A stretch of DNA of 64,000 nt from the NCBI RefSeq assembly GCF_039537965.1, contig NZ_BAABBM010000001.1:2021501-2085500 (forward strand). Reading direction: 5' to 3'. Both the position numbers and the translations under genes were made by a program. The notes beneath the pieces were generated by a model, which did no database searches, was not told where the DNA came from, and saw nothing but the letters and a program-made list of their open reading frames with translations. How positions within the stretch are numbered: position 1 is the stretch's first letter; each line of letters opens with the position of its first letter. Positions 19,291 to 27,457 of this stretch are shown piece by piece. The stretch comes from Sphingomonas limnosediminicola (GTDB lineage Bacteria; Pseudomonadota; Alphaproteobacteria; Sphingomonadales; Sphingomonadaceae).

Positions 19291-19917
19291 ATGAAGAGCG
19301 TGAGGACGCACAGGCGAAAGGCAGTAGTCGGCCGAAAGCCGATCCTGCGCGGCCGTCGTCCGCTCGTGATGACGACTGCCGGCGCGTTATTGCTCGCTTT
19401 CGGATCCGCGCTGTCGCTGGCCACTTTCGCCCGCGTCGATCTCGCCGACGCGGCGACCGATCGCGCGAAGAGCTTCATGGAAATGCTGAGCGACCGTTCG
19501 CCGGGGGAACGCACGCAAGCGCAACTGACCAAGACAAAGCATCACCGTGTCCTCGCCGAGCGTGAGACGCCCGAGGTTCCCAAGGTGCTGTCGGCCGTCC
19601 TCGCGACGCCCGCGCCGCCGCCGATCGTGCAGGCGGCGATGGCACCGGTGCCAACTCCAGAACTGCTGGCGTTTGCGGCTCCGCCGATCGGGCTGCCGAT
19701 CCTGTCGACGCCCGGCGGCAACGTCATCGTCCCTGGCGGCGGCGGTTGCTGCGGAGGCGGCACCGTGACCCCGCCGGACACACCTCCAGAGAAGCCGCCC
19801 GTGATCCCCGCAGTTCCCGAGCCGGGCACATGGCTGACCATGCTGTTCGGCTTCGGCTTCATCGGCTGGGCATCGCGCCGCACTCGGTCGCGCGCGGCCC
19901 AGTTCGCGACGAGCTAA
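19291..19917 (+). CDS. PEPxxW-CTERM sorting-signal protein
   Basis: 208 residues from ATG 19291, chosen over an upstream TTG. A strongly basic N-terminus and a signal/anchor helix (about 28-48) lead to a Pro/Ala/Gly-rich exported region containing GGGGCCGGG. The C-terminus has the tripartite sorting signal VPEPGTW, a hydrophobic helix and the basic tail SRRTRSR. In this class the tail is recognised by an exosortase/archaeosortase-type enzyme for surface display; none is encoded here. The L,D-transpeptidase starts one base after the stop. Confidence 0.82.
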   Translation: MKSVRTHRRKAVVGRKPILRGRRPLVMTTAGALLLAFGSALSLATFARVDLADAATDRAKSFMEMLSDRSPGERTQAQLTKTKHHRVLAERETPEVPKVLSAVLATPAPPPIVQAAMAPVPTPELLAFAAPPIGLPILSTPGGNVIVPGGGGCCGGGTVTPPDTPPEKPPVIPAVPEPGTWLTMLFGFGFIGWASRRTRSRAAQFATS

Positions 19918-19918
19918 G

Positions 19919-20554
19919 ATGCGCTTAGAGGCAGTCCTCATCGCCGTCCTCGGCTTAGCCGGCGGCGGCGCGGCCGCAATTTCGCTGCCTCAGGCGCTGA
20001 AGCCAGCCATGCCCGTCCATGCTGCTGTTACCGCGCCCGCGCTGATGCCCGGGCGCGTTGTTGTAACGCCGGCCGATCTGCATCAGGCGATGGCCTCGGG
20101 TCTGCTCGATCGCCCGGTCAAGACAATGCTCGATGTCCGCTCCCCGCTGACCTACGGCGAGTTCCGCTGGGACGAGAAAGGCGTGCCTGCCGGCCCGACC
20201 TGGGTGCGCATCGACCTCAAATCGCAAATCATCTCCGTCTTCCGTTCAGGGCATGAAATCGGTACAGCCGTCATCCTCTACGGCGCGGAATCGAAGGAGA
20301 CGCCGGTCGGCAAGTTCCCGATCCAGGCGAAGCTGAAGGACCATCATTCGGCGACATACGACCAGGCGCCGATGCCCTACACCTTGCGCCTGACCGGCGA
20401 CGGCGTCTCGATCCACGGCAGCAACGTCCGCTGGGGCTATGCTACCCACGGCTGCATTGGCGTCCCACTCGCCTTCGCGGCGAAGCTCTTCAGCGTGGTG
20501 AAGGCCGGTGACGATGTCGTGATCCTTCCCGGCAAGGCGCCGGCGAAGGTGTAG
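19919..20554 (+). CDS. L,D-transpeptidase (YkuD domain), exported
   Basis: 211 residues. N-terminal export signal (about 1-21), then a linker and a YkuD domain (about 98-205). The catalytic signature is SIHGSN followed 12 residues later by HGCIGVP, with the nucleophilic cysteine. Enzymes of this type cross-link peptidoglycan 3-3 or attach proteins to it. The one-base gap to the PEP-CTERM gene indicates one operon, so this enzyme could act on the same envelope structure. Confidence 0.9.
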   Translation: MRLEAVLIAVLGLAGGGAAAISLPQALKPAMPVHAAVTAPALMPGRVVVTPADLHQAMASGLLDRPVKTMLDVRSPLTYGEFRWDEKGVPAGPTWVRIDLKSQIISVFRSGHEIGTAVILYGAESKETPVGKFPIQAKLKDHHSATYDQAPMPYTLRLTGDGVSIHGSNVRWGYATHGCIGVPLAFAAKLFSVVKAGDDVVILPGKAPAKV

Positions 20555-20558
20555 GCGT

Positions 20559-21005
20559 TCAGTCCGGCACCATCGGCGCCGTGACCATCCAGCTCTCGAT
20601 CATCTTGCGTTCGTAAGACGACAGCGGCCGGCAGGCGAGGCCGGGCCGCTTGTAGCTTGATTCCATCTTGGCCCGCGGCGCGGGGACGTAGCGAAGCACT
20701 TCCTCGGGACCCAGCGGACGCTCGAACTTCAGCCCGGCATAGCGGCCCTGGACCCAAACGACTTGGGCCGACAGCTTCAGGTCGTTGCGTTCGAACCGCG
20801 TCATCGTGCCTTCCTTCGGCAGGCAATCGCCCTCGATCAGGGCGCCATCTTCAGAGAAGTTGCGGATCTTCACCTGCTTCCGGCGGCGAAGCACCTCGAC
20901 CGTTCCAGCAAGGAGAACCGGCGCGCGGTGCGAGCGGCGATCGGGCGCGGCGCCCTCGCTGCTGTCGGCTTCCGCCTGCTTCTCGAACTGATTGCTCCAA
21001 TCCAT
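20559..21005 (-). CDS. PilZ-domain protein (probable c-di-GMP receptor)
   Basis: 148 residues. One PilZ domain at about 22-110. The c-di-GMP-binding residues are present: RRSHR at the domain start (RxxxR) and NFSEDG (N-x-S-x-x-G). A ~40-residue C-terminal extension has no known motif. It lies 12 bp downstream of the two-domain PilZ gene, so the pair is an operon. Confidence 0.82.
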   Translation of the reverse strand: MDWSNQFEKQAEADSSEGAAPDRRSHRAPVLLAGTVEVLRRRKQVKIRNFSEDGALIEGDCLPKEGTMTRFERNDLKLSAQVVWVQGRYAGLKFERPLGPEEVLRYVPAPRAKMESSYKRPGLACRPLSSYERKMIESWMVTAPMVPD

Positions 21006-21017
21006 CGCCTGGTTCTT

Positions 21018-21923
21018 CTAGTGCTTGAGGAAGCCTTCGAGCTCGTCATTGAGCTCGTTGAGCGACAAACGATCCCAGCGGTCGGGTTCGGGCGCGCCAG
21101 CGCGCATGCTCTTCAGAATATGCGACGGCGGCTGCCATTTGGACGGCGCAACGCGCGGCCGCGACTTGGCGAGCGCCGACAGGTCGAACGGCTCTTTGAA
21201 AGTCAGGCCGACCTGGTCGCCGATCGACCATGCGACGACGCCGAACACGGTGCCGGCTTCACCAAGGTCGAGCAAAGGCTCCGCGCCCGGCTCGATCTTC
21301 AGCGACGTTTCGATCGTAGCGCCCATTTGCGAAATATTGCGTAGCCTGACCGGCGTGCTTTCGTAATCGTAGTGGAGCGTACCCGACCAGATCAGCGGAT
21401 GGCGGCGGTCGCTGCGCTGGTCGTCGATCGTCTCAGCGGGTTTGACCTCGTCCTGCTTTTCGCACGCCCGGTATTGAACTTCGGGGAAGTTCTGCTTGAT
21501 CACTTCGCGGAGAACCTGTGCCTGCTCGTTGGCCGAGCAATCGAGGTGAGTTTCATGCGCGAATTCGAGGCCTGCGCGTCCGTCTTTCACCCACAGCACC
21601 GAACATTCGATCGTACCGTTCGGTCCCAGGTGCAGTTCCAGCCGGTCCCACGGCACCAGCTTGACGGTCGTAGAGATCATCGCGCCGCCGCCTGAAACGT
21701 TGACCAACTGGACCTCGCGCGACTTGTTCTTGTGCGTGACACGCGCGCTCTTGTCGATAACGCGATGGCGGTCTTCGCCGCGCGAGTTGATGCGATGACC
21801 CGCCTCACGCGGCATCTCCACGCTGTCCAGATTGCCGGCCTTGGCGCCCTTGGGCTTCTTGGTCCCCAAAATCGGGTCTTCTACAAGCGGCGAGCCGCCG
21901 AAAATCTTCGCACGAATATTCAT
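21018..21923 (-). CDS. Tandem PilZ-domain protein
   Basis: 301 residues from ATG 21923; an earlier in-frame ATG is less likely because GGAG lies upstream of 21923. Two PilZ units are seen, about 45-140 (RGEDR plus NVSGGG) and 165-260 (RSDRR plus NISQMG). Both therefore retain the RxxxR and NxSxxG residues needed for c-di-GMP. No output domain is fused, so it is probably an adaptor acting through protein contacts. It is the first gene of a two-gene PilZ operon. Confidence 0.82.
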   Translation of the reverse strand: MNIRAKIFGGSPLVEDPILGTKKPKGAKAGNLDSVEMPREAGHRINSRGEDRHRVIDKSARVTHKNKSREVQLVNVSGGGAMISTTVKLVPWDRLELHLGPNGTIECSVLWVKDGRAGLEFAHETHLDCSANEQAQVLREVIKQNFPEVQYRACEKQDEVKPAETIDDQRSDRRHPLIWSGTLHYDYESTPVRLRNISQMGATIETSLKIEPGAEPLLDLGEAGTVFGVVAWSIGDQVGLTFKEPFDLSALAKSRPRVAPSKWQPPSHILKSMRAGAPEPDRWDRLSLNELNDELEGFLKH

Positions 21924-22011
21924 GCACACACGCTCCGTGATCACGCACGGCGCTTATGGCGCAAACATCGTTACCGAATGGTGCACTATGGACGGTAAAT
22001 CGCCGTGTTGG

Positions 22012-22992
22012 TCAGGCGTTAGCCACGTCGACGATCGCCTTCGCGAAATCGCGCGGCGCTTCCTGCGGAAGATTATGTCCGATGCCGCCCGTCACCGTCC
22101 GGTGTTCGTACCTACCCGTGAACTTCGCGCGATATACCTCGGGTGCAGGATGCGGCGCGCCATTGGCATCGCCTTCCATGGTGATTGCAGGCACGCCGAT
22201 GGTCGGCGAGGTCGCAAGTCTGCTCTCGATCTCGTCGAACCGGCGCTCGCCATCTGCAAGGCCAAGCCGCCAACGGTAATTATGGATGACGACTGCGACG
22301 TGGTCCGGGTTGTCGAACGCCGCCGCCGAACGATCGAATGTGGCGTCGTCGAACCGCCATTGCGGGGATGCCAGCGTCCATATCAGCTTCGAGAAAGCGC
22401 GCCGGTTCTGCTCATAGCCGAGCCGCCCGCGCTCGGTCGCGAAGTAGAATTGATACCACCATTGCAGCTCGGCCTTCGGCGGCAGCGGCTGCTTGCCCGC
22501 GTCCTGGCTCCCGATCAGATAACCGCTGACCGCCACCAGTCCCGCTACGCGCTCCGGCCACACAGCCGCAACAATGTCCGCCGTACGCGCGCCCCAATCG
22601 AACCCACCCAGAATCGCGCGCTGCAGCTTCAATGCGTCCAGCAGCGCCACGAGATCGCTCGCCAGCGCAGCCGGCTGTCCGTTACGCATGGTCTCCGCCG
22701 ATAGGAATCGCGTCGGGCCGTATCCGCGCAAATAGGGCACGATCACTCTGAACCCCTGCATTGTCAGCAGCGGCACCACCTCGTCGAAGCTGTGGATGTC
22801 GTACGGCCAGCCATGAAGCAGCACGACTGGTCGGCCGTCAGTCGGGCCGGCGTCCCCGAAAGCGACGTCGAGGTCGCCGGCTTTCACCTGTTTCAGCGCG
22901 GCCGGTAGGGCGGGGGATACAGTCACCGTTCGACCGATTGCGCCAGTGCTAACCGCCGTTGCGGCGGCGACAACGAACAGTCTTCGATCCAT
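22012..22992 (-). CDS. Exported alpha/beta hydrolase (epoxide hydrolase/dehalogenase-like)
   Basis: 326 residues from ATG 22992. The N-terminus MDRRLFVVAAATAVSTGAIG looks like an export signal with an arginine pair (possibly Tat). The alpha/beta fold is clear: oxyanion motif LLHGWPYD, nucleophile elbow GFDWGARTAD with Asp as nucleophile, and the late His in GGIGHNLPQE. Asp nucleophiles are typical of epoxide hydrolases and haloalkane dehalogenases. It lies 67 bp downstream of another enzyme of the same fold. Substrate unknown. Confidence 0.8.
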   Translation of the reverse strand: MDRRLFVVAAATAVSTGAIGRTVTVSPALPAALKQVKAGDLDVAFGDAGPTDGRPVVLLHGWPYDIHSFDEVVPLLTMQGFRVIVPYLRGYGPTRFLSAETMRNGQPAALASDLVALLDALKLQRAILGGFDWGARTADIVAAVWPERVAGLVAVSGYLIGSQDAGKQPLPPKAELQWWYQFYFATERGRLGYEQNRRAFSKLIWTLASPQWRFDDATFDRSAAAFDNPDHVAVVIHNYRWRLGLADGERRFDEIESRLATSPTIGVPAITMEGDANGAPHPAPEVYRAKFTGRYEHRTVTGGIGHNLPQEAPRDFAKAIVDVANA

Positions 22993-23059
22993 TGCCTGCC
23001 CCGCAATTTCGAACATTCCGACACGACGGATCACGGTACGACTGCAGCCCAAGCCTGAC

Positions 23060-24457
23060 TCAACGCAGCGACCTGAAGCCTTCACGAACGTCTTCCGTCC
23101 AGAATTGCGGTTGCTCCCATGACGCGAAGTGGCCGCCCTTCGGATGACGCTTGTAATAGATCAGCTTCGGGAAGGCGGCTTTGGCCCAGCTCTCCGGAAC
23201 CTGGTAAAGTTCCGTCGGGTTCGCGCTGATGACGACCGGGATCCTGATCCCTTGCGGCTTGAAGAATGCCAGCTTGTTTTCCCAGTAAAGCCGCGCGGAC
23301 GACACGGCCGTTCCCGTCAGCCAGTAGAGCGTGATATTGTCGAGAATATCGTCGCGGGTCAGGCCTTCTTGCGTGCCGTCGAACACCCGCGCAATCAGCT
23401 CGTAACTTTCCTTGTCATGGTCGAGGATCCAGGCCGCCAGTCCGATCGGCGAATCCTCCAGCGCGTATAGCGTCTGCGGCCGAAGGGTCATTTCCTGCGC
23501 GTATCCCAGGCCCTTGCTGAAGAAGAATTTCAGCTGGTCGAGTGCATAATTCTCGTCGGGCGACAAGTTGGCCGGCGTCGGGCCGCCCTGAATGGCCGCG
23601 AAGATTTCTGGCGGCACCGCCGAAGGCATGTTCAGATGGACGCCGAGCACGTGATCGGAGTGATTGACCGCCAATTGTTCGGTGACGGGGTCTCCCCAAT
23701 CGCCGCCGGACGCGACGAACTTCTTGTAGCCGAGGCGGTCCATCAGCGCCGCCCATGCCCGCGCAATGCGCACCGGCTCCCAACCAAGCTCGGTCGGCTT
23801 TCCGGAAAAGCCGTAGCCGGGCAGCGACGGGATCACGACGTCGAAAGCATCTTCCGCTTTGCCGCCGTGCGCGGTGGGATTGGTGAGCGGATCGATGATC
23901 TTGAGCTCTTCGATGATCGACCCCGGCCATCCGTGCGTGATGATGATCGGAAGGGCATTTGGCAGCTTCGACTTCACGTGGATGAAATGGATGTCGACGC
24001 CGTCGATGTTGGTAACGAACATCGGTAGCGCGTTCAGCCGCGCTTCGACCTTCCTCCAGTCATATTGGTCCGCCCAATAAGCTGCGAGCTTTTGCATGGT
24101 CGCAAGCTGCACGCCCTGCGTGTCGTCCGGCACCAGCTCCCGGGTCGGCCATCGGGTCGCGCGTACGCGTCGTTTCAGGTCGGCGAGCTCCGCGTCGGAG
24201 GCATGATATTTGAACGGCCTGATCGACGGATCGTCCGCAGGTGCGAAGCTCGCGGCTGCGCCGATGATGGCGCGCGAGCCCGCTGCTGAACTGGCATCGC
24301 TTGGTGCCGGCGCCGGGCTCAGGGTTTCCCCGCTCGGCCCGCCCGGCGAACCCGGCGCGGCGTCAGCGGCGGTCGCCGGAAGCATCAACATCAATGCGCC
24401 GACGAAAGCGGAGGAGAGAAGGTGGCGACGGACGACCGACGGACATGGCCCGGGCAT
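23060..24457 (-). CDS. Secreted epoxide hydrolase-like protein (EHN domain)
   Basis: 465 residues from ATG 24457, which has an ideal AGGAG site. A signal peptide (VVRRHLLSSAFVGALMLML..ADA) and a Pro/Ser linker precede the epoxide-hydrolase N-terminal domain (about 75-190, SDAELADLKRRVRATRWP). The alpha/beta hydrolase core follows, with HGWPGS, nucleophile elbow ASGGDWGDP and a late His in KGGHFASWE. Length and order match microsomal-type/juvenile-hormone epoxide hydrolase relatives in bacteria. Secretion suggests an external or periplasmic substrate. Confidence 0.85.
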   Translation of the reverse strand: MPGPCPSVVRRHLLSSAFVGALMLMLPATAADAAPGSPGGPSGETLSPAPAPSDASSAAGSRAIIGAAASFAPADDPSIRPFKYHASDAELADLKRRVRATRWPTRELVPDDTQGVQLATMQKLAAYWADQYDWRKVEARLNALPMFVTNIDGVDIHFIHVKSKLPNALPIIITHGWPGSIIEELKIIDPLTNPTAHGGKAEDAFDVVIPSLPGYGFSGKPTELGWEPVRIARAWAALMDRLGYKKFVASGGDWGDPVTEQLAVNHSDHVLGVHLNMPSAVPPEIFAAIQGGPTPANLSPDENYALDQLKFFFSKGLGYAQEMTLRPQTLYALEDSPIGLAAWILDHDKESYELIARVFDGTQEGLTRDDILDNITLYWLTGTAVSSARLYWENKLAFFKPQGIRIPVVISANPTELYQVPESWAKAAFPKLIYYKRHPKGGHFASWEQPQFWTEDVREGFRSLR

Positions 24458-24577
24458 AGGGGTCTCCTGTTCGATAGAGCGGGGAAGGACGCTGTAATCG
24501 GCCGCAGGAGAACGCCGTACGCAACATACTGGCGGTCGCGGAGCCATTGCTCCGCGCCGTCCGAGTCGGTCAAATCA

Positions 24578-24595
24578 AATTAAACTGCTTTAATT
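24578..24595 (-). terminator. AT-rich hairpin at the end of the 24594 gene
   Basis: Perfect 7 bp arms (AATTAAA / TTTAATT) with a 4-base loop overlap the stop codon of the gene at 24594-24863. In the minus direction they are followed by a T-rich run. The stem is weak, so this could equally be part of the promoter of the epoxide hydrolase gene. Confidence 0.25.
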
Positions 24596-24863
24596 AGGCG
24601 GGCATGCCGCCTGGGCCGATGACCCTGACGCCATTGTCGGCCCACTCCTGGTCGACGTCGACTTCGAGCGATGCCCAATCGTCGCGGGTGCGGCATTGGA
24701 TGGTTTCCATCCGGCTGCCGATGATCGGATCGACACGCAGGCAATAGCGCGCGTCCGCGGGCGCGCTCGGCGCAACTGACGCTGGCGCCACTTCTGGCTG
24801 CGCCCTGAGCGGCGAACTTGCGGCGACGATGCCCAAAGTGATCAGCGGAAGCTTATGGTTCAT
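24594..24863 (-). CDS. Small secreted protein with paired-cysteine motif
   Basis: 89 residues with a signal peptide (MNHKLPLITLGIVAASSPLRAQ) and an excellent AAGGAGAG ribosome site. The mature core reads YCLRV..GSRMETIQCRTRDDW. The pattern C, about 5-8 residues, GSR, 5-6 residues, C, then W is shared with the next gene upstream (24892), so the two are paralogues. The two cysteines probably form a disulfide in the periplasm. Function unknown. Confidence 0.75.
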   Translation of the reverse strand: MNHKLPLITLGIVAASSPLRAQPEVAPASVAPSAPADARYCLRVDPIIGSRMETIQCRTRDDWASLEVDVDQEWADNGVRVIGPGGMPA

Positions 24864-24891
24864 GACCTTCTCTCCTTCTTTGCGTTGTCGA

Positions 24892-25194
24892 TCAGCGGGG
24901 CGACGCCATCGCTCCCGGGTCGGACGGCTCCTGGTTGGCGATGCGCTGCACGCTTTCGAAATCGTGCCGCTGAACCTCGCGGCGCTCTTGCCACTCGAGC
25001 ACTGTGAGGCACACTTTCTCGATGGCGAGCCTGCTGCCCGTTCGCTCCACCTTTTCGCAGATGATCTTGTTAAGATCGTTCTCCGGCAGCGGCGGCGGCT
25101 TCACGGAAGCATTCGCATTTTCGATGCTGACGGTTTGCGCCGTGGCCACAATCGGCGCGCAGAGGATGATAGCCGCAAAGACGGTACGCATCAT
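24892..25194 (-). CDS. Small secreted protein, paralogue of 24594 gene
   Basis: 100 residues from ATG 25194 (GGGAG upstream; the next codon is also ATG). Signal peptide MMRTVFAAIILCAPIVATAQ. The core IICEKVERTGSRLAIEKVCL..EW carries the same C..GSR..C..W layout as the downstream neighbour. A C-terminal polar tail has no motif. The genes are 28 bp apart on one strand and look like a duplicated pair. Confidence 0.72.
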   Translation of the reverse strand: MMRTVFAAIILCAPIVATAQTVSIENANASVKPPPLPENDLNKIICEKVERTGSRLAIEKVCLTVLEWQERREVQRHDFESVQRIANQEPSDPGAMASPR

Positions 25195-25256
25195 GGGCCG
25201 ACTCCCTCGTTTTAGGGAGGCCCGCAATATCACGAAACGCAGCACAATGATGCAGT

Positions 25257-25592
25257 TTAGGACTTGCCCACGAGCTCGGCATACCAATCACGGTACGGTG
25301 AATTGCGAATGAGCCGGCGATTGAGGTCGGGGGCACCGTCGTCCCACCAAACCGACCCACGCTCCCCTAGTGCGCGCTTCGCTTCGTCGACGTCATTGCG
25401 TGCCTGCGCCAGTGCCTCCCCATCGCCACGGGCGTGCCGGATCGCACGGCGCGCCAACATTAGCTTCTTCACTAAAGCCTCGCGAGTTTCCGCCGACAGA
25501 CTTGGGATGGAAGCGCGCCACAGCCGGGGCCCGGCACGGCCCTCAACAACGATGTAACGCTTGTCAGGCGTACGGGGAGGCTCGGCTGGCAC
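25257..25592 (-). CDS. Conserved small protein of unknown function
   Basis: 111 residues, GTG start at 25592, 15 bp after the phosphofructokinase stop, so probably cotranslated with it. It is soluble and charged, with a helical middle (about 35-75, KKLMLARRAIRHARGDGEALAQ) and a C-terminal signature WWDDGAPDLNRRLIRNSPY that looks conserved. No catalytic motif is evident. The link to the PFK gene is positional only. Confidence 0.7.
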   Translation of the reverse strand: MPAEPPRTPDKRYIVVEGRAGPRLWRASIPSLSAETREALVKKLMLARRAIRHARGDGEALAQARNDVDEAKRALGERGSVWWDDGAPDLNRRLIRNSPYRDWYAELVGKS

Positions 25593-25607
25593 CGGACCCC
25601 AACGCGC

Positions 25608-26807
25608 TCAGGCCTGGCCTAGCTCCCGCAGAAGGTCGGTAAACCAGCTCACGGTTGGGTCGAACGGCTTACCGCCGGCAATGCGCTCGAACTCGATCAC
25701 GCGCAGCTCATCGCCGCGCTCCTCGTCCTGACCAACCACGCCGGACTCACCGCGCAGCGCCGCATCGACCGCAAGCGTGGTGCATTCCCGGATCAGCGCC
25801 AGGTCGGCGTCGTTGGGGGCCGCCGACCGCGCGAAATATCCGCTCTTCTGGACCAGCACCTTGTCGGCGCCGAGCTCGGCCGCGAATTGCTTGGCGAACC
25901 ATTGGCCAGGGTTGACCTTGTCGAGTTGGACGTGGCCGAACGGGTCACGCGGCACGTCCTCGCCCGCAGCCTCCATCGCCGCGACGATCTCACTCACGCC
26001 GGCGCCTTCCGAAATGAACAGGTTCACGCCGTCCTGCGTGTCCATGATCGTGCGCAGCCGCTTCGCTTCCTCGGCGATGTCGAACGGCCGCTCGGGAACG
26101 AACACCGCATGCGCATCCCAGCGTGCGGCACTGTTCTCAAGCCATTCGGCAAAGTTCGCGCCCTTGACCCACCGGTGGTGGGCAAGCGCGGTGGCCGCGG
26201 TGAGCCAGCCACTGTGACGTCCCATGACCTCATGCACGACCAGCATGCGCGGGTTAGACGAATGTTCGGCGATGATGTTGCGCGCGTAGATCGCGCCTTG
26301 CTCGGCGGCCGTCCACGCGCCGAGTGACTGACGGATCGGAACGACATCATTGTCGATCGTCTTGGGCAGTCCGACGACCGTAAGCTGATAACCGTTGCGG
26401 CGCAGGTAGGCGGCAAGGTCGGCGGCCGTGCCGTTGGTGTCGTCGCCGCCGATCGTGTGAAGAACGTGAACGCCGTCGCGGCTCAGCTGCTCGGCGGCCA
26501 CGTGCAACGGATCCTGGCCTTCCTTCACCAACCCGCGCTTCACGCAGTCCTTGACGTTCGTCAGCTTGACCCGGCTGTTCCCGATCGGGCTCCCGCCGAA
26601 GGCGTGAAGCCGACCCGCCACGGCTCGCACAGCGTCGGTTACCTCGACGCTGTCGCCGGTCAGAAGGCCGGCATATCCGTTGCGATAGGCGATGATCTGC
26701 ACGTCCGGCGCGATCTCGCTGTACCGTTCGATCAATCCGCCGACGGCGGAAGACAGGCAAGGCGCCAGACCGCCCGCCGTGAGCATGGCTACTTTCGTCA
26801 CTGACAT
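25608..26807 (-). CDS. pfp: Pyrophosphate-type 6-phosphofructokinase
   Basis: 399 residues from ATG 26807 (GAGAGG site); the upstream in-frame extension is not conserved. Transfers a phosphate to fructose 6-phosphate. The phosphoryl-donor residues are GGDDTNG (120-126) and PKTIDND (149-155). The second D in GGDD and the K in PKTIDND are the accepted hallmarks of PPi-dependent rather than ATP-dependent enzymes. The reaction is reversible, so it can also serve gluconeogenesis. Divergent from the conserved gene at 26930. Confidence 0.9.
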   Translation of the reverse strand: MSVTKVAMLTAGGLAPCLSSAVGGLIERYSEIAPDVQIIAYRNGYAGLLTGDSVEVTDAVRAVAGRLHAFGGSPIGNSRVKLTNVKDCVKRGLVKEGQDPLHVAAEQLSRDGVHVLHTIGGDDTNGTAADLAAYLRRNGYQLTVVGLPKTIDNDVVPIRQSLGAWTAAEQGAIYARNIIAEHSSNPRMLVVHEVMGRHSGWLTAATALAHHRWVKGANFAEWLENSAARWDAHAVFVPERPFDIAEEAKRLRTIMDTQDGVNLFISEGAGVSEIVAAMEAAGEDVPRDPFGHVQLDKVNPGQWFAKQFAAELGADKVLVQKSGYFARSAAPNDADLALIRECTTLAVDAALRGESGVVGQDEERGDELRVIEFERIAGGKPFDPTVSWFTDLLRELGQA

Positions 26808-26929
26808 GCGGCCTCTCTGCCAACTCGCCGCGTTCGCCGCCAGAGCGTCGTTCGTCTTTCTTCCGCGACTCTTGACGACAAACGCAATTCCGCTTCGAAC
26901 GCGGCTTCGATCGAAGCGGCGAGAGGCCA

Positions 26930-27373
26930 ATGAAGCTTATCTTCACCAAGCGCGGCGGAAAATATGACGACCTCGCGATCGAGCGCGAGGGGCGGCTGAC
27001 CGAGACGATCAAATGCCCGAAGCAGGGCATCATCCCGCACGACATGATTCATTATGCCATCGAAAGTACGCTCGCCCATCGCGGCTTCCTCACGATGGTC
27101 GCGGAAGGAGAGGCTGCGAGCTTCACAACGACCGGCGGCGACGCCGAAGAAGCGGTCGAGCGGCTGGTCGAGAACTTCCAGGCGGAGATGTGGGGCGGGC
27201 GCGTGCCGGCGGAGGAGTTGCTCGCGAGCTACGAGTTGGCCTGCGACGCTCGCGGCCATCCGGCCGCGCCTGTGTCGGTTGCGGACGTCGAAGCGATCCG
27301 CGCGAGGCTCGACGACCTATCGGAAAAATGGGCTGCGGTGCCGCTGAACGGCTCGTTCACGGTAGAGCTCTAA
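26930..27373 (+). CDS. Conserved hypothetical protein
   Basis: 147 residues, ATG 26930. Soluble and mixed alpha/beta. The N-terminal part (MKLIFTKRGGKYDDLAI..EGR) and CPKQGIIPHDMIHYAIES give the impression of a conserved single-domain protein; the H-D-M-I-H segment could hold a functional histidine pair. No family name can be given with confidence. It diverges from the phosphofructokinase gene with 122 bp between starts. Confidence 0.72.
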   Translation: MKLIFTKRGGKYDDLAIEREGRLTETIKCPKQGIIPHDMIHYAIESTLAHRGFLTMVAEGEAASFTTTGGDAEEAVERLVENFQAEMWGGRVPAEELLASYELACDARGHPAAPVSVADVEAIRARLDDLSEKWAAVPLNGSFTVEL

Positions 27374-27457
27374 TTTCGACTTTGTACCGCTGACTCGCGC
27401 CGGCCAAAACAGATGGCCCCGCCATTGAGCCGAGGCCTTCGTTCCAAAGTGCAAAGC

